From Phycisphaera mikurensis NBRC 102666 (GTDB lineage: Bacteria; Planctomycetota; Phycisphaerae; Phycisphaerales; SM1A02), in NCBI GenBank assembly GCA_945878575.1, contig CAMDUB010000021.1, forward strand, positions 1-33,726: a stretch of DNA of 33,726 bases, read 5' to 3'. The notes under the pieces were generated by a model. The model was given only the letters and a program-made list of their open reading frames with translations, was not told the DNA's origin and searched no databases. Of this stretch, positions 23,875 to 33,327 are shown in pieces; position 1 is the first letter of the stretch; each line of letters begins with the position of its first letter. A program made the translations under genes and the position numbers.

Positions 23875-23994
23875 CTGTTTCTTTCGCTCCGTCGGTTGGG
23901 GCAACCCGTTTGGGTCACCGTGCTGCGTTCCTTGCACACTCTGCATTCCGCGTACTTTGCGGGTCATGCGCGTTTCACTGTTCTGATCAGTCAG

Positions 23995-24037
23995 CCGATG
24001 GTTGTTCGGTGTTTGATAGGTTCTCCACAACCATCGG
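23995..24037 (-). promoter_or_regulatory. Inverted repeat in the recA upstream region
   Basis: An 11-bp perfect inverted repeat (CCGATGGTTGT and ACAACCATCGG) flanks 21 bases. On the minus strand a TTGACA lies just upstream of it (24041-24046), and TATCAA sits in its centre. It starts about 120 bases before the recA ATG. An operator over the promoter core, perhaps for an SOS-type repressor, or an RNA hairpin near the transcript start would both fit. Around it, 23875-24221 holds no gene I can support. Confidence 0.5.
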
Positions 24038-24221
24038 ACTTGTCAAGGTCTGTTCGGTAAATTTTCGGGTATTCCGCCTCGCGGGCACCCACCACCAGGC
24101 CCGAACCGGACTGGCGATGAGGGAACAGTACGACCTCAAAGTGAAGTATCTGCGACATCAAGCCCTTTTTCTTTGGCGAAATTCTGGGCGGCGGATCCCC
24201 AGGGGCTCGTTCGGGCAGATT

Positions 24222-24261
24222 GGGTGTTTGGGACCCCCCGGGGGGCTGACAAACGGCACCC
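24222..24261 (-). terminator. Hairpin after the UDP-glucuronate decarboxylase gene
   Basis: GGGTGTTTG (24222-24230) pairs with CAAA-cgg-CACCC (24250-24261) around a central CCCCCCGGGGGG palindrome. It starts 11 bases past the stop codon on the minus strand. No T-run follows. Confidence 0.5.
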
Positions 24262-24272
24262 ACCGACCGCCG

Positions 24273-25262
24273 TTACTTGGCCTGCGTTTCCGGCTGCATC
24301 ACGTTCGGGCTGGGCGGTGGGTAGTCAGACAAACGAATAGTGCGGAACCACTCAATGGTCCGAGGAATTCCTTCCTCGATATTGATCTTGGAATTCCACC
24401 CGAGTTCGCGCTTGGCAAGCGTGATGTCTGGCTGCCGCTGCAACGGATCATCCATCGGCAATGCACGATGCTCAATCTGCGCAGTGCATCCAGCGTCGCG
24501 CGCAACGGCATGCGCCAACTCCAGCATGGTGAATTCGTGCGGATTACCCATATTCACGGGCCCCGTGAAATCCTCGCGTGAATCCATCATCAGTCGGAAG
24601 CCGGCAATCAAGTCGTCCACGTAACAGAACGAGCGCGTCTGCGATCCATCACCAAAGATCGTCAACGCCTCTCCACCAACCGCTTGCCGAATGAAATTGC
24701 TGACCACACGCCCGTCGTACGGATGCATGCGCGGCCCGTAGGTATTGAAGATTCGCACTACTTTGATCGATGTTCCGTGCATGCGCCGGTAATCAAAGCA
24801 CAGCGTTTCTGCAGCACGCTTGCCCTCGTCGTAACACGCACGCGGACCAATCGGATTCACGTTGCCGCGATAGGACTCCGGCTGCGGATGAACCTCAGGA
24901 TCGCCGTACACCTCGCTGGTGGAAGCATGCAACAGGCGCGCCCCGGTGCGATGGGCCAACTGCAACGAATGCAGCGCTCCAAGCACCGAAGTCATCATGG
25001 TCTTCACCGGCTCGTAGCGGTAATGACCGGGAGCCGCTGGACATGCCATGTTCCAGATGTAATCAACATCAAAGTCAAACGGATGAACCACATCGTGATG
25101 TACGAACGTGAATCCACGCTTGCCATCGAGATGCGCAATGTTCTGCCGATTACCCGTGAACAAGTTGTCAAGGCAGATCACGCTGTGACCAGACGCAATC
25201 AGCGAATCGCACAGATGCGAACCAAGGAATCCAGCACCACCTGTGACCAATGAACGGGGCAT
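24273..25262 (-). CDS. UDP-glucuronate decarboxylase (UDP-xylose synthase)-like epimerase
   Basis: The 329-residue extended short-chain dehydrogenase oxidises UDP-glucuronate at C4, decarboxylates and reduces it to UDP-xylose, a precursor for surface polysaccharide. It shows the NAD-binding [11 protein letters not shown] (7-17), [36 protein letters not shown], the catalytic Tyr144-x3-Lys148 in [11 protein letters not shown], and the family-typical [24 protein letters not shown] 25262 gives MPRSLVTGG; the longer frame would overlap the promoter. TACACT ends six bases before the ATG, so it may be leaderless. It diverges from anmK. No glycosyltransferases are next to it. Confidence 0.93.
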   Translation of the reverse strand: MPRSLVTGGAGFLGSHLCDSLIASGHSVICLDNLFTGNRQNIAHLDGKRGFTFVHHDVVHPFDFDVDYIWNMACPAAPGHYRYEPVKTMMTSVLGALHSLQLAHRTGARLLHASTSEVYGDPEVHPQPESYRGNVNPIGPRACYDEGKRAAETLCFDYRRMHGTSIKVVRIFNTYGPRMHPYDGRVVSNFIRQAVGGEALTIFGDGSQTRSFCYVDDLIAGFRLMMDSREDFTGPVNMGNPHEFTMLELAHAVARDAGCTAQIEHRALPMDDPLQRQPDITLAKRELGWNSKINIEEGIPRTIEWFRTIRLSDYPPPSPNVMQPETQAK

Positions 25263-25268
25263 TCCGCG

Positions 25269-25274
25269 AGTGTA
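25269..25274 (-). promoter_or_regulatory. -10-like TACACT before the UDP-xylose synthase gene
   Basis: TACACT on the minus strand ends six bases before the start codon; I see no good -35. Confidence 0.4.
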
Positions 25275-25308
25275 TGCGCTTCTCAGCAACGTACGCGAAC
25301 CGCCATGC

Positions 25309-25337
25309 TTGACCGCCAGCCTCCGCACTGCGAAAAT
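25309..25337 (+). promoter_or_regulatory. Candidate promoter of anmK
   Basis: TTGACC (25309-25314), a 17-base spacer and GAAAAT (25332-25337), eight bases before the ATG. Confidence 0.45.
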
Positions 25338-25345
25338 CCACACTC

Positions 25346-26491
25346 ATGCAACGAACCCGCCTCGTCCTTGGAGCAATGACTGGCACAAGCATCGATGGCA
25401 TCGATCTCGCCGTCGCCCGTATCGACGGCGCCGGCCTCGCCATGCGCGCCACGCTGCTTGCCGAGCGATCTGCTCCCCTTGGCCCCCTTGCCGAACGCCT
25501 GCGCGCCGCCGCCAACCAACATCCGATGCCCGCCAGCGAATTCGCGGCCATCGCCCGCGATCTCGGCGTTCTTCACGCACGGGAATCCGTGGAACTGCTT
25601 CGGAGTGCCGGCATTGCCCGCGTGGATCTGGCTGCATTGCACGGCCAAACGGTCTTTCATCGACCGCCAGAAAGTTGGCAGCTGCTGAACGCGCATCCAG
25701 TTGCACTGGCGCTGCAATGCGATGTGGTGTTTGACCTGCGCGGCGCGGATCTTGCGCTCGGCGGGCAAGGCGCCCCACTCACCCCGCTTGCGGATTGGAT
25801 TCTCTTTCGCACCGCACACCCGCGCGCCATCATCAACCTCGGTGGCTTTGCAAACGCCACATTCCTTCCCGCCGATGATGATCGAACCCACACGCAACAA
25901 GTGGCTGCCATTCGCGGCGCTGATCTGTGCGCGTGCAATCAACTGCTTGACCACGCCGCGCGCCGCGTGATCGACAAGCCCTATGACTCGGGCGGTGCCG
26001 TAGCCGCCAGTGGCACGCGCAACGATGCCGCCTTCGCAGAACTCCGCGCGCTCCTGGCCCCCCGCGCGGATGGCCGAAGCCTTGGCACCGGCGATGAATT
26101 CTTCGCGTGGGTCGATCGCTACACGCCACACCTCACGCCCGCCGACCTGCTCGCCACCGCTGCCGATGCCACGGGTGAAGCGATCGGCTCCGCGCTCCGT
26201 GCATCCGGGGTCCATGATGCAATTGTCGCGGGCGGCGGCGCTCGTCACGGCAGGCTGTGCGCAGCGATTGCCAGCACCGCCAACTGCAAAGTGATTGCCT
26301 CGTCAGACTTAGGCGTGCCGGTTTCCTGCCGGGAAGCACTCGAATGGGCCATCCTGGGCGCACTGGCGGCCGACGGCCTGGATATCGCACTTCCGGCGGT
26401 GACCCAGCGCGCGTCGACCGGGCTCATTCCCTCCGGAACGTGGATTCGTGCAAGCGCGGCAAACTCCCCAACTACGCTGAACACGACCTGA
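25346..26491 (+). CDS. anmK: Anhydro-N-acetylmuramic acid kinase
   Basis: The 381-residue ASKHA-fold kinase opens the 1,6-anhydro ring of anhydro-MurNAc and phosphorylates it, recycling peptidoglycan. Family signatures are GAMTGTSIDGIDLAVAR at the N-terminus, LHGQTVFHRP, the GGQGAPLTPLAD loop, INLGGFANATFL, CNQLLDHAA and VAGGGARHG. Start ATG 25346 is the first in frame. Its presence implies the cell makes and recycles peptidoglycan, relevant because planctomycetes were long thought to lack it. It lies 71 bases before phoB, without a clear terminator. Confidence 0.95.
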   Translation: MQRTRLVLGAMTGTSIDGIDLAVARIDGAGLAMRATLLAERSAPLGPLAERLRAAANQHPMPASEFAAIARDLGVLHARESVELLRSAGIARVDLAALHGQTVFHRPPESWQLLNAHPVALALQCDVVFDLRGADLALGGQGAPLTPLADWILFRTAHPRAIINLGGFANATFLPADDDRTHTQQVAAIRGADLCACNQLLDHAARRVIDKPYDSGGAVAASGTRNDAAFAELRALLAPRADGRSLGTGDEFFAWVDRYTPHLTPADLLATAADATGEAIGSALRASGVHDAIVAGGGARHGRLCAAIASTANCKVIASSDLGVPVSCREALEWAILGALAADGLDIALPAVTQRASTGLIPSGTWIRASAANSPTTLNTT

Positions 26492-26562
26492 ACACCACCC
26501 CGCCACACTGCCCGGCTGATCTGTCCAGTCCTGACTCCCCATCACAGTAGAGCAATACCCCC

Positions 26563-27276
26563 ATGGCAAAGCCATCTGTCCTGATCGTTGAAGACGAGCC
26601 CGACATCGCCGAGCTGATCCGATTTCACTGCGACCGTGAAGGTATGGATGCCCGCATCGTGGGCACCGGGAAGGTTGCGCTTGATCAAGTGAAGCGGGAA
26701 ACGCCGGATCTGTTGATCCTCGACCTCATGCTGCCCGATGTCGGAGGCCTGGAAATCTGCCGCCGACTCAAGCAGTGGCCGGAGACACGCGAACTTCCGA
26801 TCGTCATGGTGACCGCCAAGGGCGAAGAGACCGACATCGTCACCGGACTGGAAATCGGCGCTGATGACTACGTGGTCAAGCCGTTCAGCCCGCGCATTCT
26901 GATGGCCCGCGTACGCGCCGTGTTGCGTCGCAAACTCGACGAGCAGAACACCGGCGATGACAACCGCCTGGAGCGACTTGATCGCCGATTGGTGATCGAT
27001 CCCGATCGCCATGTGGTCAGCGTCGATGGCAGCGTTGTGGAACTGACCGTCACCGAGTTCGGCATCCTGAATCACTTGGCGCAACGCCCGGGGTTCGTCC
27101 GAACGCGCGATCAAATCATCGCCGCCGTGCATGGTCGCAATGTCATCCTCTCCAGCCGCACCATTGACGTTCACGTCACGGCCCTACGCAAAAAACTCGG
27201 CGAACTCGCCGGGTGCGTGGAAACCGTCCGTGGCGTCGGGTACCGGTTCGGTGAGTCCCTCGTGGCAGTCGAGTAG
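26563..27276 (+). CDS. phoB: Phosphate response regulator PhoB
   Basis: The 237-residue OmpR-family regulator has a receiver (acidic Glu10-Asp11, phosphoacceptor Asp54 in LLILDLMLPDV, Thr84, Lys106 in VVKPFSP) and a winged-helix output domain (VELTVTEFGILNHLAQRPG, then RTIDVHVTALRKKL and VRGVGYRF). Assignment to PhoB rests on domain type plus position: phoR follows after 14 bases, then pstSCAB and phoU. Phosphorylated PhoB activates phosphate-starvation genes. I see no good Shine-Dalgarno before the ATG. Confidence 0.93.
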   Translation: MAKPSVLIVEDEPDIAELIRFHCDREGMDARIVGTGKVALDQVKRETPDLLILDLMLPDVGGLEICRRLKQWPETRELPIVMVTAKGEETDIVTGLEIGADDYVVKPFSPRILMARVRAVLRRKLDEQNTGDDNRLERLDRRLVIDPDRHVVSVDGSVVELTVTEFGILNHLAQRPGFVRTRDQIIAAVHGRNVILSSRTIDVHVTALRKKLGELAGCVETVRGVGYRFGESLVAVE

Positions 27277-27290
27277 CGTTCTACGGATCC

Positions 27291-28655
27291 ATGCAGCCAA
27301 CCACGGACGCAGCTTCGTATTTCGTGCCATTTGTTGGGGCAACCATGGTGGCCGTCGCCTGCGGATCGCTGCTTGCCATGCTGTTCTTGCAGCGCCGCGC
27401 TGAACATCGACGCATTGCGGCCGCGCTTGGGGCACTTGGTGGATATGAATCAAACCCGGTGCGCGGCGCCCGTGCTGCGGCCAATGAGGCGGTTCGACTT
27501 GATGGCGCGCTCAGCGAGTTGCGGGCGATCTTGGCGACCGCACCCGTTGGAATTGTTGCGCTTGACTCGGTCGACCGCATCGTGACCATCAACCCAGCGG
27601 CGGTGCGGCTCTTTGATGCCAACGATCGCGCCGTCGAAGGTCGGCTTCTCATTGAAATCGTTCGTAGTCCGGATCTGGAGACGCTGATCGCCAGTGCGCG
27701 CGAAACTGGTCGCCGCGCCGAGGCCGAACTGCCATTCTCCGCAGTCACTGGCGAGCGCCGCGCGAGTTGCTCCGTGGTGCCGCTTTCACGCGATGTTGCC
27801 AACGCACAACTGTTACTGGTTCTTGCAGACCGCACCGAATTGCGCCGCTTGGAATCATTGCGTACCGAGTTCGTTGCCAACGTGAGCCATGAGCTGCGCA
27901 CCCCGATCACTTCCATTCGCGGGTACGCAGAAACGCTGGCAGAAAACTTTGAGCTTCCGCCGGACGCTGCCCGTTTCTCACGAACCATCGCCCGCAGTGC
28001 CAGTCGTCTCGGCGCGATCATCGATGACCTGTTGCTCCTCTCCTCACTGGAGGACCCATCAGCCCGCGGCGATATTGCCAGCACGCCCGTCCGCATCGCC
28101 GGGATCGTTGCGGAGGCGGTTGAACAGGTCACGCCCGCTGCCACTGAAAAACGCCTCACGATCGATGTCGCGGTCGACCCATCCTTGTGGGTGCTTGGAA
28201 GCGCTGGACTCCTGGCGCATGCCGTGGCCAATTTGGTCTCCAACGCCGTTAAGTACGGACCGGCGGATTCACGGATCGCCGTCACCGCCGCAGCCGAGGG
28301 GGGCTACGCCGTCATCTCCATCACCGACCACGGCCCGGGCATCCCAGAGATTCACCGCGAACGCCTGTTTGAGCGTTTCTACCGGGTTGATCGAGCCCGT
28401 AGCCGTGATTCTGGCGGCACCGGTCTTGGCCTCGCCATCGTCAAGCACGTTGCCATGGTCCACGGCGGTTATGCGGAGGTTGACAGCCGGACGGACGCGA
28501 ATCACGGCAGTACATTCCGGATTCGGATGCCCCTCGCCGCGGAGGGCCGAGTGAAGAGCCTCCCGCTCGCGGATGCCACTCCCTTGCACACGCCAACTGA
28601 ACATGACCCCGCGACACTACCTACTTCTCCTTCCCCTGCCCGCCGTACGGCGTAA
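27291..28655 (+). CDS. phoR: Phosphate sensor histidine kinase PhoR
   Basis: The 454-residue kinase has one membrane segment (about 11-34: FVPFVGATMVAVACGSLLAMLFL), no periplasmic domain, a PAS domain (about 72-180: LATAPVGIVALDSVDRIVTINPAA), the phosphorylated His200 in VSHELRTPITSIRGY, and the ATPase boxes NLVSNAVKYG, DHGPGIP, FERFYRVD and GGTGLGLAIVKH. Lack of an external sensor fits PhoR, which reads transporter state through PhoU rather than phosphate itself. The last ~30 residues are a Pro/Thr-rich tail. A CGCCGTACGGCG palindrome covers the stop-codon region. Confidence 0.93.
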   Translation: MQPTTDAASYFVPFVGATMVAVACGSLLAMLFLQRRAEHRRIAAALGALGGYESNPVRGARAAANEAVRLDGALSELRAILATAPVGIVALDSVDRIVTINPAAVRLFDANDRAVEGRLLIEIVRSPDLETLIASARETGRRAEAELPFSAVTGERRASCSVVPLSRDVANAQLLLVLADRTELRRLESLRTEFVANVSHELRTPITSIRGYAETLAENFELPPDAARFSRTIARSASRLGAIIDDLLLLSSLEDPSARGDIASTPVRIAGIVAEAVEQVTPAATEKRLTIDVAVDPSLWVLGSAGLLAHAVANLVSNAVKYGPADSRIAVTAAAEGGYAVISITDHGPGIPEIHRERLFERFYRVDRARSRDSGGTGLGLAIVKHVAMVHGGYAEVDSRTDANHGSTFRIRMPLAAEGRVKSLPLADATPLHTPTEHDPATLPTSPSPARRTA

Positions 28656-28661
28656 CAGGCC

Positions 28662-28678
28662 GCGTGGAGCGCGTGGAG
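28662..28678 (+). repeat. Tandem GCGTGGAG repeat before pstS
   Basis: GCGTGGAG occurs at 28662-28669 and 28671-28678, nine bases apart, between phoR and pstS. It does not match the CTGTCAT Pho box; a role as a PhoB site in this lineage is possible but unsupported. Confidence 0.3.
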
Positions 28679-28712
28679 TGGTCGAGCATCACACTATCTG
28701 AACGAGAACCAC

Positions 28713-29720
28713 ATGCGACCCATCCGAGCGATCAACGCCTTTCTCGTAGCCGCCGTTCTGGTGTCGATGGCGGCATCCCCGGCGACGCCCAAGCAAGATC
28801 CCAAGAATCTGAAAGGCGCGGTTCGAGTTGACGGATCGTCCACCGTGTATCTGATTGCGGAAGCCGTCGCCGAAGAGTTCTCCAAGGTGGCTCCCGGAGT
28901 CAATGTCACCGTGGGATTGTCTGGAACAGGTGGAGGCTTCAAGCGCTTCAGCAACGGTGAGATCGATATATCAAACGCCTCGCGCTGCATCAAGCAGCCA
29001 GAGATCGATGCCTGCAAGAGTCACAAGATCGAGTTCATTGAACTTCCTGTGGCATTTGATGGGCTCACCATTGTGACCAACAAGGGAAACACTTGGGCGA
29101 AGCAGCTCACCATGGCGCAGGTGAAAAAAATCTTCGCATCAAGCGAGACTGCCAAGACGTGGAAGGATGTTGATCCGTCTTGGCCAAGCGATGTGATCAA
29201 GGTTTACTCGCCTGGCACCGACAGCGGCACGTTCGACTACTTCAAGGAAGTCACCGTCGGCAAAGAAGGCAAGATCCGCGCCGATATCAGCGTGAGCGAA
29301 GACGATAACGTGATCGTGCGCTCCATTGAAGGCGACAAGAATGCCATTGGGTTCTTTGGATACGCCTACTTTGCAGAGAATCAAGGCAAATTGAATGCCG
29401 TCCCGGTAATCAATCCAAAGACTGGCGCTGCCGTTACGCCCTCGCCGACAACCATTGAAGACGCCAGTTACGCCCCGTTCAGCAGACCATTGTTCATCTA
29501 CGTGAACAAGGCATCGTTGGCTAAGCCTGCCGTGGCGGCGTACGCAGCGTTCGCGCTGGACAACGGCGCCAAACTCGCGGCTGAAGTTGGTTACATCAAA
29601 CTTCCCACGGTGATCTACGAGCGTGCCAAAGCCAATCTTGCCGCCAGCAAATTGGGGACACAAATGCTGGACGAAAACGGCATGGAGCGCATGGGAATTC
29701 TGGCGGACATCTACAAATGA
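28713..29720 (+). CDS. pstS: Phosphate-binding protein PstS
   Basis: The 335-residue periplasmic binding protein has a signal peptide (AINAFLVAAVLVSMAAS, cleavage near ASPA), then VRVDGSSTVYLIAEAVAEEF, VGLSGTGGGFKRF and DISNASRCI, which together form the phosphate pocket, and later VYSPGTDSGTFDYF. There is no lipobox Cys. It captures phosphate for PstCAB. It begins 57 bases after phoR and is followed by pstC after 81 bases. Confidence 0.96.
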   Translation: MRPIRAINAFLVAAVLVSMAASPATPKQDPKNLKGAVRVDGSSTVYLIAEAVAEEFSKVAPGVNVTVGLSGTGGGFKRFSNGEIDISNASRCIKQPEIDACKSHKIEFIELPVAFDGLTIVTNKGNTWAKQLTMAQVKKIFASSETAKTWKDVDPSWPSDVIKVYSPGTDSGTFDYFKEVTVGKEGKIRADISVSEDDNVIVRSIEGDKNAIGFFGYAYFAENQGKLNAVPVINPKTGAAVTPSPTTIEDASYAPFSRPLFIYVNKASLAKPAVAAYAAFALDNGAKLAAEVGYIKLPTVIYERAKANLAASKLGTQMLDENGMERMGILADIYK

Positions 29721-29801
29721 TTGGCACCGGCGCCTTGTACTGTCGGCCGGGCAACGCCCCACTACTGACACATCGGCCGCTCGATACCTTCCGTTGAAAC
29801 C

Positions 29802-30773
29802 ATGCCGAACGTCGCCGAAATCTCCGCCGCAACCAGTCGCGCAGCAGCAGCAAACCGCCGAGGAACTGCACGCTCACGAGCCGCACGGATCGGTACGGAA
29901 CGCGTCATTCGCGGCAGCCTGCTCGCCTGTGCGTTGCTTTCCATCGTCACCACCTTCACCATCTTGGTGATCCTGCTTGTCCAAAGCGCTTCGTTCTTTG
30001 CCATGCCGCAAGTCTCGGCGTGGGAGTTCTTCACCGGCACCACATGGGCGCCACTCTTAGGAGAAGAGAAGCACTTTGGAATTTGGCCACTGATCGCCGG
30101 CACACTCCTCGTCACCTCGATTGCGGCTGCATTCGCGCTACCAGTCGGGCTGCTGGTTGCCGTCTATCTCAGCGAGTACGCACCATCGCGCGTGCGCGCC
30201 ATTCTCAAGCCAATTCTTGAGGTACTCGCCGGCATTCCAACGGTTGTCTACGGATTCTTCGCGCTGGCCGTCATCACGCCGTTCCTGCATGACCATGTCA
30301 GCGAGTCCTTTGGCACGTTCAATGCGCTTGGCGCGGGACTGGCCGTTGGAATCATGATCTTGCCGATCGTTGCCAGTCTCTCCGAAGATTCGCTCCGAGC
30401 AGTACCCCGCAGCTTGCGAGATGCGGCATTCGCAATGGGCGGAACGCGCTTTGATGTCAGCACCAAAGTGGTTGTTCCAGCGGCACTGAGTGGCATCGTG
30501 GCCAGTTGGTTGTTGGCGATCACCCGCGCCATCGGTGAAACCATGATTGTTGCGCTTGCAGCCGGCGGACTGGCCAGCATGACCCTCAATCCTGCGCATG
30601 AAGTGCAAACCATGACCGCTTACATGGTGCAGATCTTTACCGGCGACGCCCCCGCGTACGGCATCGAATACAAGTCGAGTTTCGCTGTAGCCACAGTCCT
30701 ATTCGTCATCACGCTTGCGCTGACTATCGTTGGAAACCTCTTCCTGCGCGCATTCCGGGAGGAGTACGAGTGA
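29802..30773 (+). CDS. pstC: Phosphate ABC transporter permease PstC
   Basis: The 323-residue inner-membrane permease has about six hydrophobic segments, beginning LLACALLSIVTTFTILVILL at 41-60, preceded by a basic Ala/Arg-rich cytoplasmic tail. The signatures VLAGIPTVVYGFFAL and LPIVASLSEDSLRAVPRSLRDAAFAMGG are specific to PstC, and the EAA-loop segment ATRAIGETMIVALAAGG-like region is present near residue 245. Its stop (TGA) overlaps the pstA ATG. Confidence 0.95.
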   Translation: MPNVAEISAATSRAAAANRRGTARSRAARIGTERVIRGSLLACALLSIVTTFTILVILLVQSASFFAMPQVSAWEFFTGTTWAPLLGEEKHFGIWPLIAGTLLVTSIAAAFALPVGLLVAVYLSEYAPSRVRAILKPILEVLAGIPTVVYGFFALAVITPFLHDHVSESFGTFNALGAGLAVGIMILPIVASLSEDSLRAVPRSLRDAAFAMGGTRFDVSTKVVVPAALSGIVASWLLAITRAIGETMIVALAAGGLASMTLNPAHEVQTMTAYMVQIFTGDAPAYGIEYKSSFAVATVLFVITLALTIVGNLFLRAFREEYE

Positions 30774-31768
30774 TGCACTCCCTTGGCGCACGCGCTCATT
30801 CCACTACCCGGACTCGAACGCCGGGCGAGATTGTTGCCGCGGCAACGCCAACATCACAAGTGGGTCGACGCGTCGTTGACCGTGCATTCCTTGGCGTATG
30901 CATTGCGTTCACCGCACTGGCGGTATTGCTCTTGGTGATCCTCCTCGTCTCCATTTGGCAGGACGGCCACGCGCGATTGTCGTGGCAATTCCTCTCCGCG
31001 TTTGCGAGCCGTAAGACCGAAGAAGCCGGCGTGCGTGCGCCCTTGTGGGGCAGCATCTGGGTGTGCGTGATTTGTGCGGTAGCAGCATTACCGATCGGCG
31101 TGGGCACCGCCATCTACTTGGAAGAATTTTCCAAGCGCTCTCGGTTTCGAAGTTTCATCCAACTCAACATCGCTAACCTCGCCGGCGTTCCGTCGATTGT
31201 CTATGGGATTCTTGGCTTAACCGCATTCGCGCGGGCGTTCGGTACAGCAAACAGCGAGGATCCGATCGCCTTCGGACAGCCGGAGTCGTTCTTCTATCTA
31301 CAACTGCCGTTCGGCCACGGGGTGCTCGCTGGCGGACTGACGTTGATGTTGGTGGTGTTGCCGATCGTCATCGTGTCCAGCCAAGAGGCGTTGCGCACGG
31401 TGCCCGGCAGCTTGCGCACTGCCGCATTGGCGCTTGGTGCCACACAGTGGCAAACCACTTGGAATATCACTCTTCCAGCATCGATCCCCATGATCATGAC
31501 CGGCGGCATCTTGGCCATGAGCCGCGCCATCGGTGAAGCCGCGCCCATCCTGGTACTGGGCGTTCCACTGTTCATTCGCTCCACGCCAATCAATCTGATG
31601 AGCGATTTCACTGTGCTGCCTCTGCAAATCTATAACTGGTCCATGCGCCAGCAATCTGGATTCCATGAGTTGGCCGCTGCCGGCATCATCGTGTTGCTCG
31701 CCGTCCTCCTCACCCTCAATGCCTTGGCGGTCATCATCCGCCATCGCCTGCAACGTGCCAACGGCTGA
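30773..31768 (+). CDS. pstA: Phosphate ABC transporter permease PstA
   Basis: The 331-residue permease partner of PstC has about six membrane segments and the PstA signatures [43 protein letters not shown] (residues about 190-210) and [18 protein letters not shown] 30773 overlaps the pstC stop (TGATG) and has GGGAGGAG 9 bases upstream; GTG 30770 is the alternative. The N-terminal 40 residues are an extra polar tail. Confidence 0.95.
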   Translation: MHSLGARAHSTTRTRTPGEIVAAATPTSQVGRRVVDRAFLGVCIAFTALAVLLLVILLVSIWQDGHARLSWQFLSAFASRKTEEAGVRAPLWGSIWVCVICAVAALPIGVGTAIYLEEFSKRSRFRSFIQLNIANLAGVPSIVYGILGLTAFARAFGTANSEDPIAFGQPESFFYLQLPFGHGVLAGGLTLMLVVLPIVIVSSQEALRTVPGSLRTAALALGATQWQTTWNITLPASIPMIMTGGILAMSRAIGEAAPILVLGVPLFIRSTPINLMSDFTVLPLQIYNWSMRQQSGFHELAAAGIIVLLAVLLTLNALAVIIRHRLQRANG

Positions 31769-31787
31769 TGCCGCCCACGAGCATTCC

Positions 31788-32645
31788 ATGACTACTCCCC
31801 CCAACGCACCCCCGCCACGAAACATTGACATCAAGCCTGCCACGCCAGTGGTTGCAACGGCTGCGGCGGCAGCACCGGTTGCCGATGCACAAGACGTTGC
31901 CATCCGCGCTCAGGGATTGGACAGTTGGTACGGCAGCGTGCAGGCGCTCAAGGGCATCTCACTGGAAATTCCCAAGTGCCGCGTGACCGCGTTGATCGGT
32001 CCATCGGGCTGCGGGAAGAGCACCTTTCTCCGCTGGATAAACCGGATGAACGATCCGATTCCGGGCGCACGCGCCAGCGGCATCCTGACCCTGCACGGCG
32101 ATGACTTGCTCGGCCGGGCGCTTGATGTGGTGGAACTGCGACGCCGCGTGGGCATGGTCTTTCAGAAGCCAAACCCATTCACAAAGTCCATCTACGACAA
32201 CGTGGCATTCGGACCGCGCCTGCACCGCTCATTCCGCCGCGCCGACCTTGACGAATTGGTGGAAAACTCCCTGCGCGCAGCAGCCTTGTGGGATGAAGTG
32301 AAAGACCGCCTCAAGTCCAGTGCTTTGGGCCTTTCCGGCGGTCAACAGCAGCGCCTGTGCATTGCGCGCGCCATTGCGGTTGGTCCCGAAGTCCTCCTGA
32401 TGGACGAACCGTGCTCGGCACTGGACCCGAAGTCCACCGCCAGTATTGAGCAGTTGATCCGCGAGCTCGAGACCAGTTACACCATTGTCATCGTGACACA
32501 CAACATGCAGCAAGCCGCGCGCGTCAGTGATCGCACGGCGTTCTTCTTTGAAGGCACCTTGGTGGAATGCGGAAGCACCGATCGCATCTTCACCAATCCT
32601 GCCAACAAGCAGACCGAGGACTACGTCTCCGGTCGCTTCGGCTAA
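31788..32645 (+). CDS. pstB: Phosphate ABC transporter ATPase PstB
   Basis: The 285-residue ATPase drives phosphate import. Walker A is GPSGCGKST, the Q-loop MVFQKPNPF, the ABC signature [15 protein letters not shown], Walker [14 protein letters not shown] and the switch His in [27 protein letters not shown] is typical of PstB. ATG 31788 lies 19 bases after pstA; earlier in-frame starts would overlap pstA. The first ~35 residues form a Pro/Ala-rich tail not found in most PstB. Confidence 0.97.
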   Translation: MTTPPNAPPPRNIDIKPATPVVATAAAAAPVADAQDVAIRAQGLDSWYGSVQALKGISLEIPKCRVTALIGPSGCGKSTFLRWINRMNDPIPGARASGILTLHGDDLLGRALDVVELRRRVGMVFQKPNPFTKSIYDNVAFGPRLHRSFRRADLDELVENSLRAAALWDEVKDRLKSSALGLSGGQQQRLCIARAIAVGPEVLLMDEPCSALDPKSTASIEQLIRELETSYTIVIVTHNMQQAARVSDRTAFFFEGTLVECGSTDRIFTNPANKQTEDYVSGRFG

Positions 32646-32670
32646 AGAAACGCTAAACTGAATCCTAATA

Positions 32671-33327
32671 ATGGCAATCGACCTTCAGTCCCAAATTTTG
32701 AGCCTTCGACGTGGCCTGCTTGCCATGGGCTCGGCTACCGAACGGCGTCTCGAGCTCACCACCCGCGGCCTTGTGCATGGCGATATTGCAGCCGCGGAAG
32801 AAGTGAAGGCTGGCGATAGCGAGATTGACAACATGGAAGTGGAGCTTGAATCGCAGTGCATGCGCATTCTGGCGCTCGGCGCTCCAGTAGCCCATGACCT
32901 TCGCTTTGTGCTGAGCGTGGTGCGAATCTCCAGCGACTTTGAACGCATTGCTGACCTCAGTCGCGGCATTTCCAAGAAGGTTCTTCGATGGTCCAATGGC
33001 AATGGACCCACCGAAGTCCCTGGTGCACTCGCCGACATGGCGAGCGCAGCTCGCACCATGTTTTCAGAAGTACTCGGTGCTCTCTCTGACGAAGACACGG
33101 AGTGCTGCCATGAAGTTCGGCGCGCCGACCGGCGGGTTGATGCACTCAACAAGGAAGTTGCGGCCGCGTCACGGAAACTCATTCAAGAGGATGTCTCTCG
33201 CACCGCCGAGGCCATCGACATGATGCAGATTGCCCAGCGCTTGGAGCGCATCGCCGACATCGCCACCAACATTGCCGAAGATGTGATCTTCCTTGTTGAA
33301 GGACGAATCGCTCGACACGGCGAGTGA
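32671..33327 (+). CDS. phoU: Phosphate signalling regulator PhoU
   Basis: The 218-residue protein is a two-repeat, all-helical PhoU: each half carries the RISSDFERIADLSRGISKKV / AQRLERIADIATNIAED pattern, whose conserved E/D residues bind metal. PhoU links the Pst transporter to PhoR and damps PhoB output when phosphate is plentiful. It begins 25 bases after pstB and closes the locus. The 192 bases after it hold only short stems (GCGTG/CACGC at 33370-33383, GAGCG/CGCTC at 33400-33414). Confidence 0.95.
   Translation: MAIDLQSQILSLRRGLLAMGSATERRLELTTRGLVHGDIAAAEEVKAGDSEIDNMEVELESQCMRILALGAPVAHDLRFVLSVVRISSDFERIADLSRGISKKVLRWSNGNGPTEVPGALADMASAARTMFSEVLGALSDEDTECCHEVRRADRRVDALNKEVAAASRKLIQEDVSRTAEAIDMMQIAQRLERIADIATNIAEDVIFLVEGRIARHGE

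Noticed and set aside
23991-24263. 90-codon minus-strand frame between recA and the UDP-xylose synthase gene
   Set aside because: It spans the CCCCCCGGGGGG hairpin and the inverted repeat, has no start signal, and its composition is unlike its neighbours.
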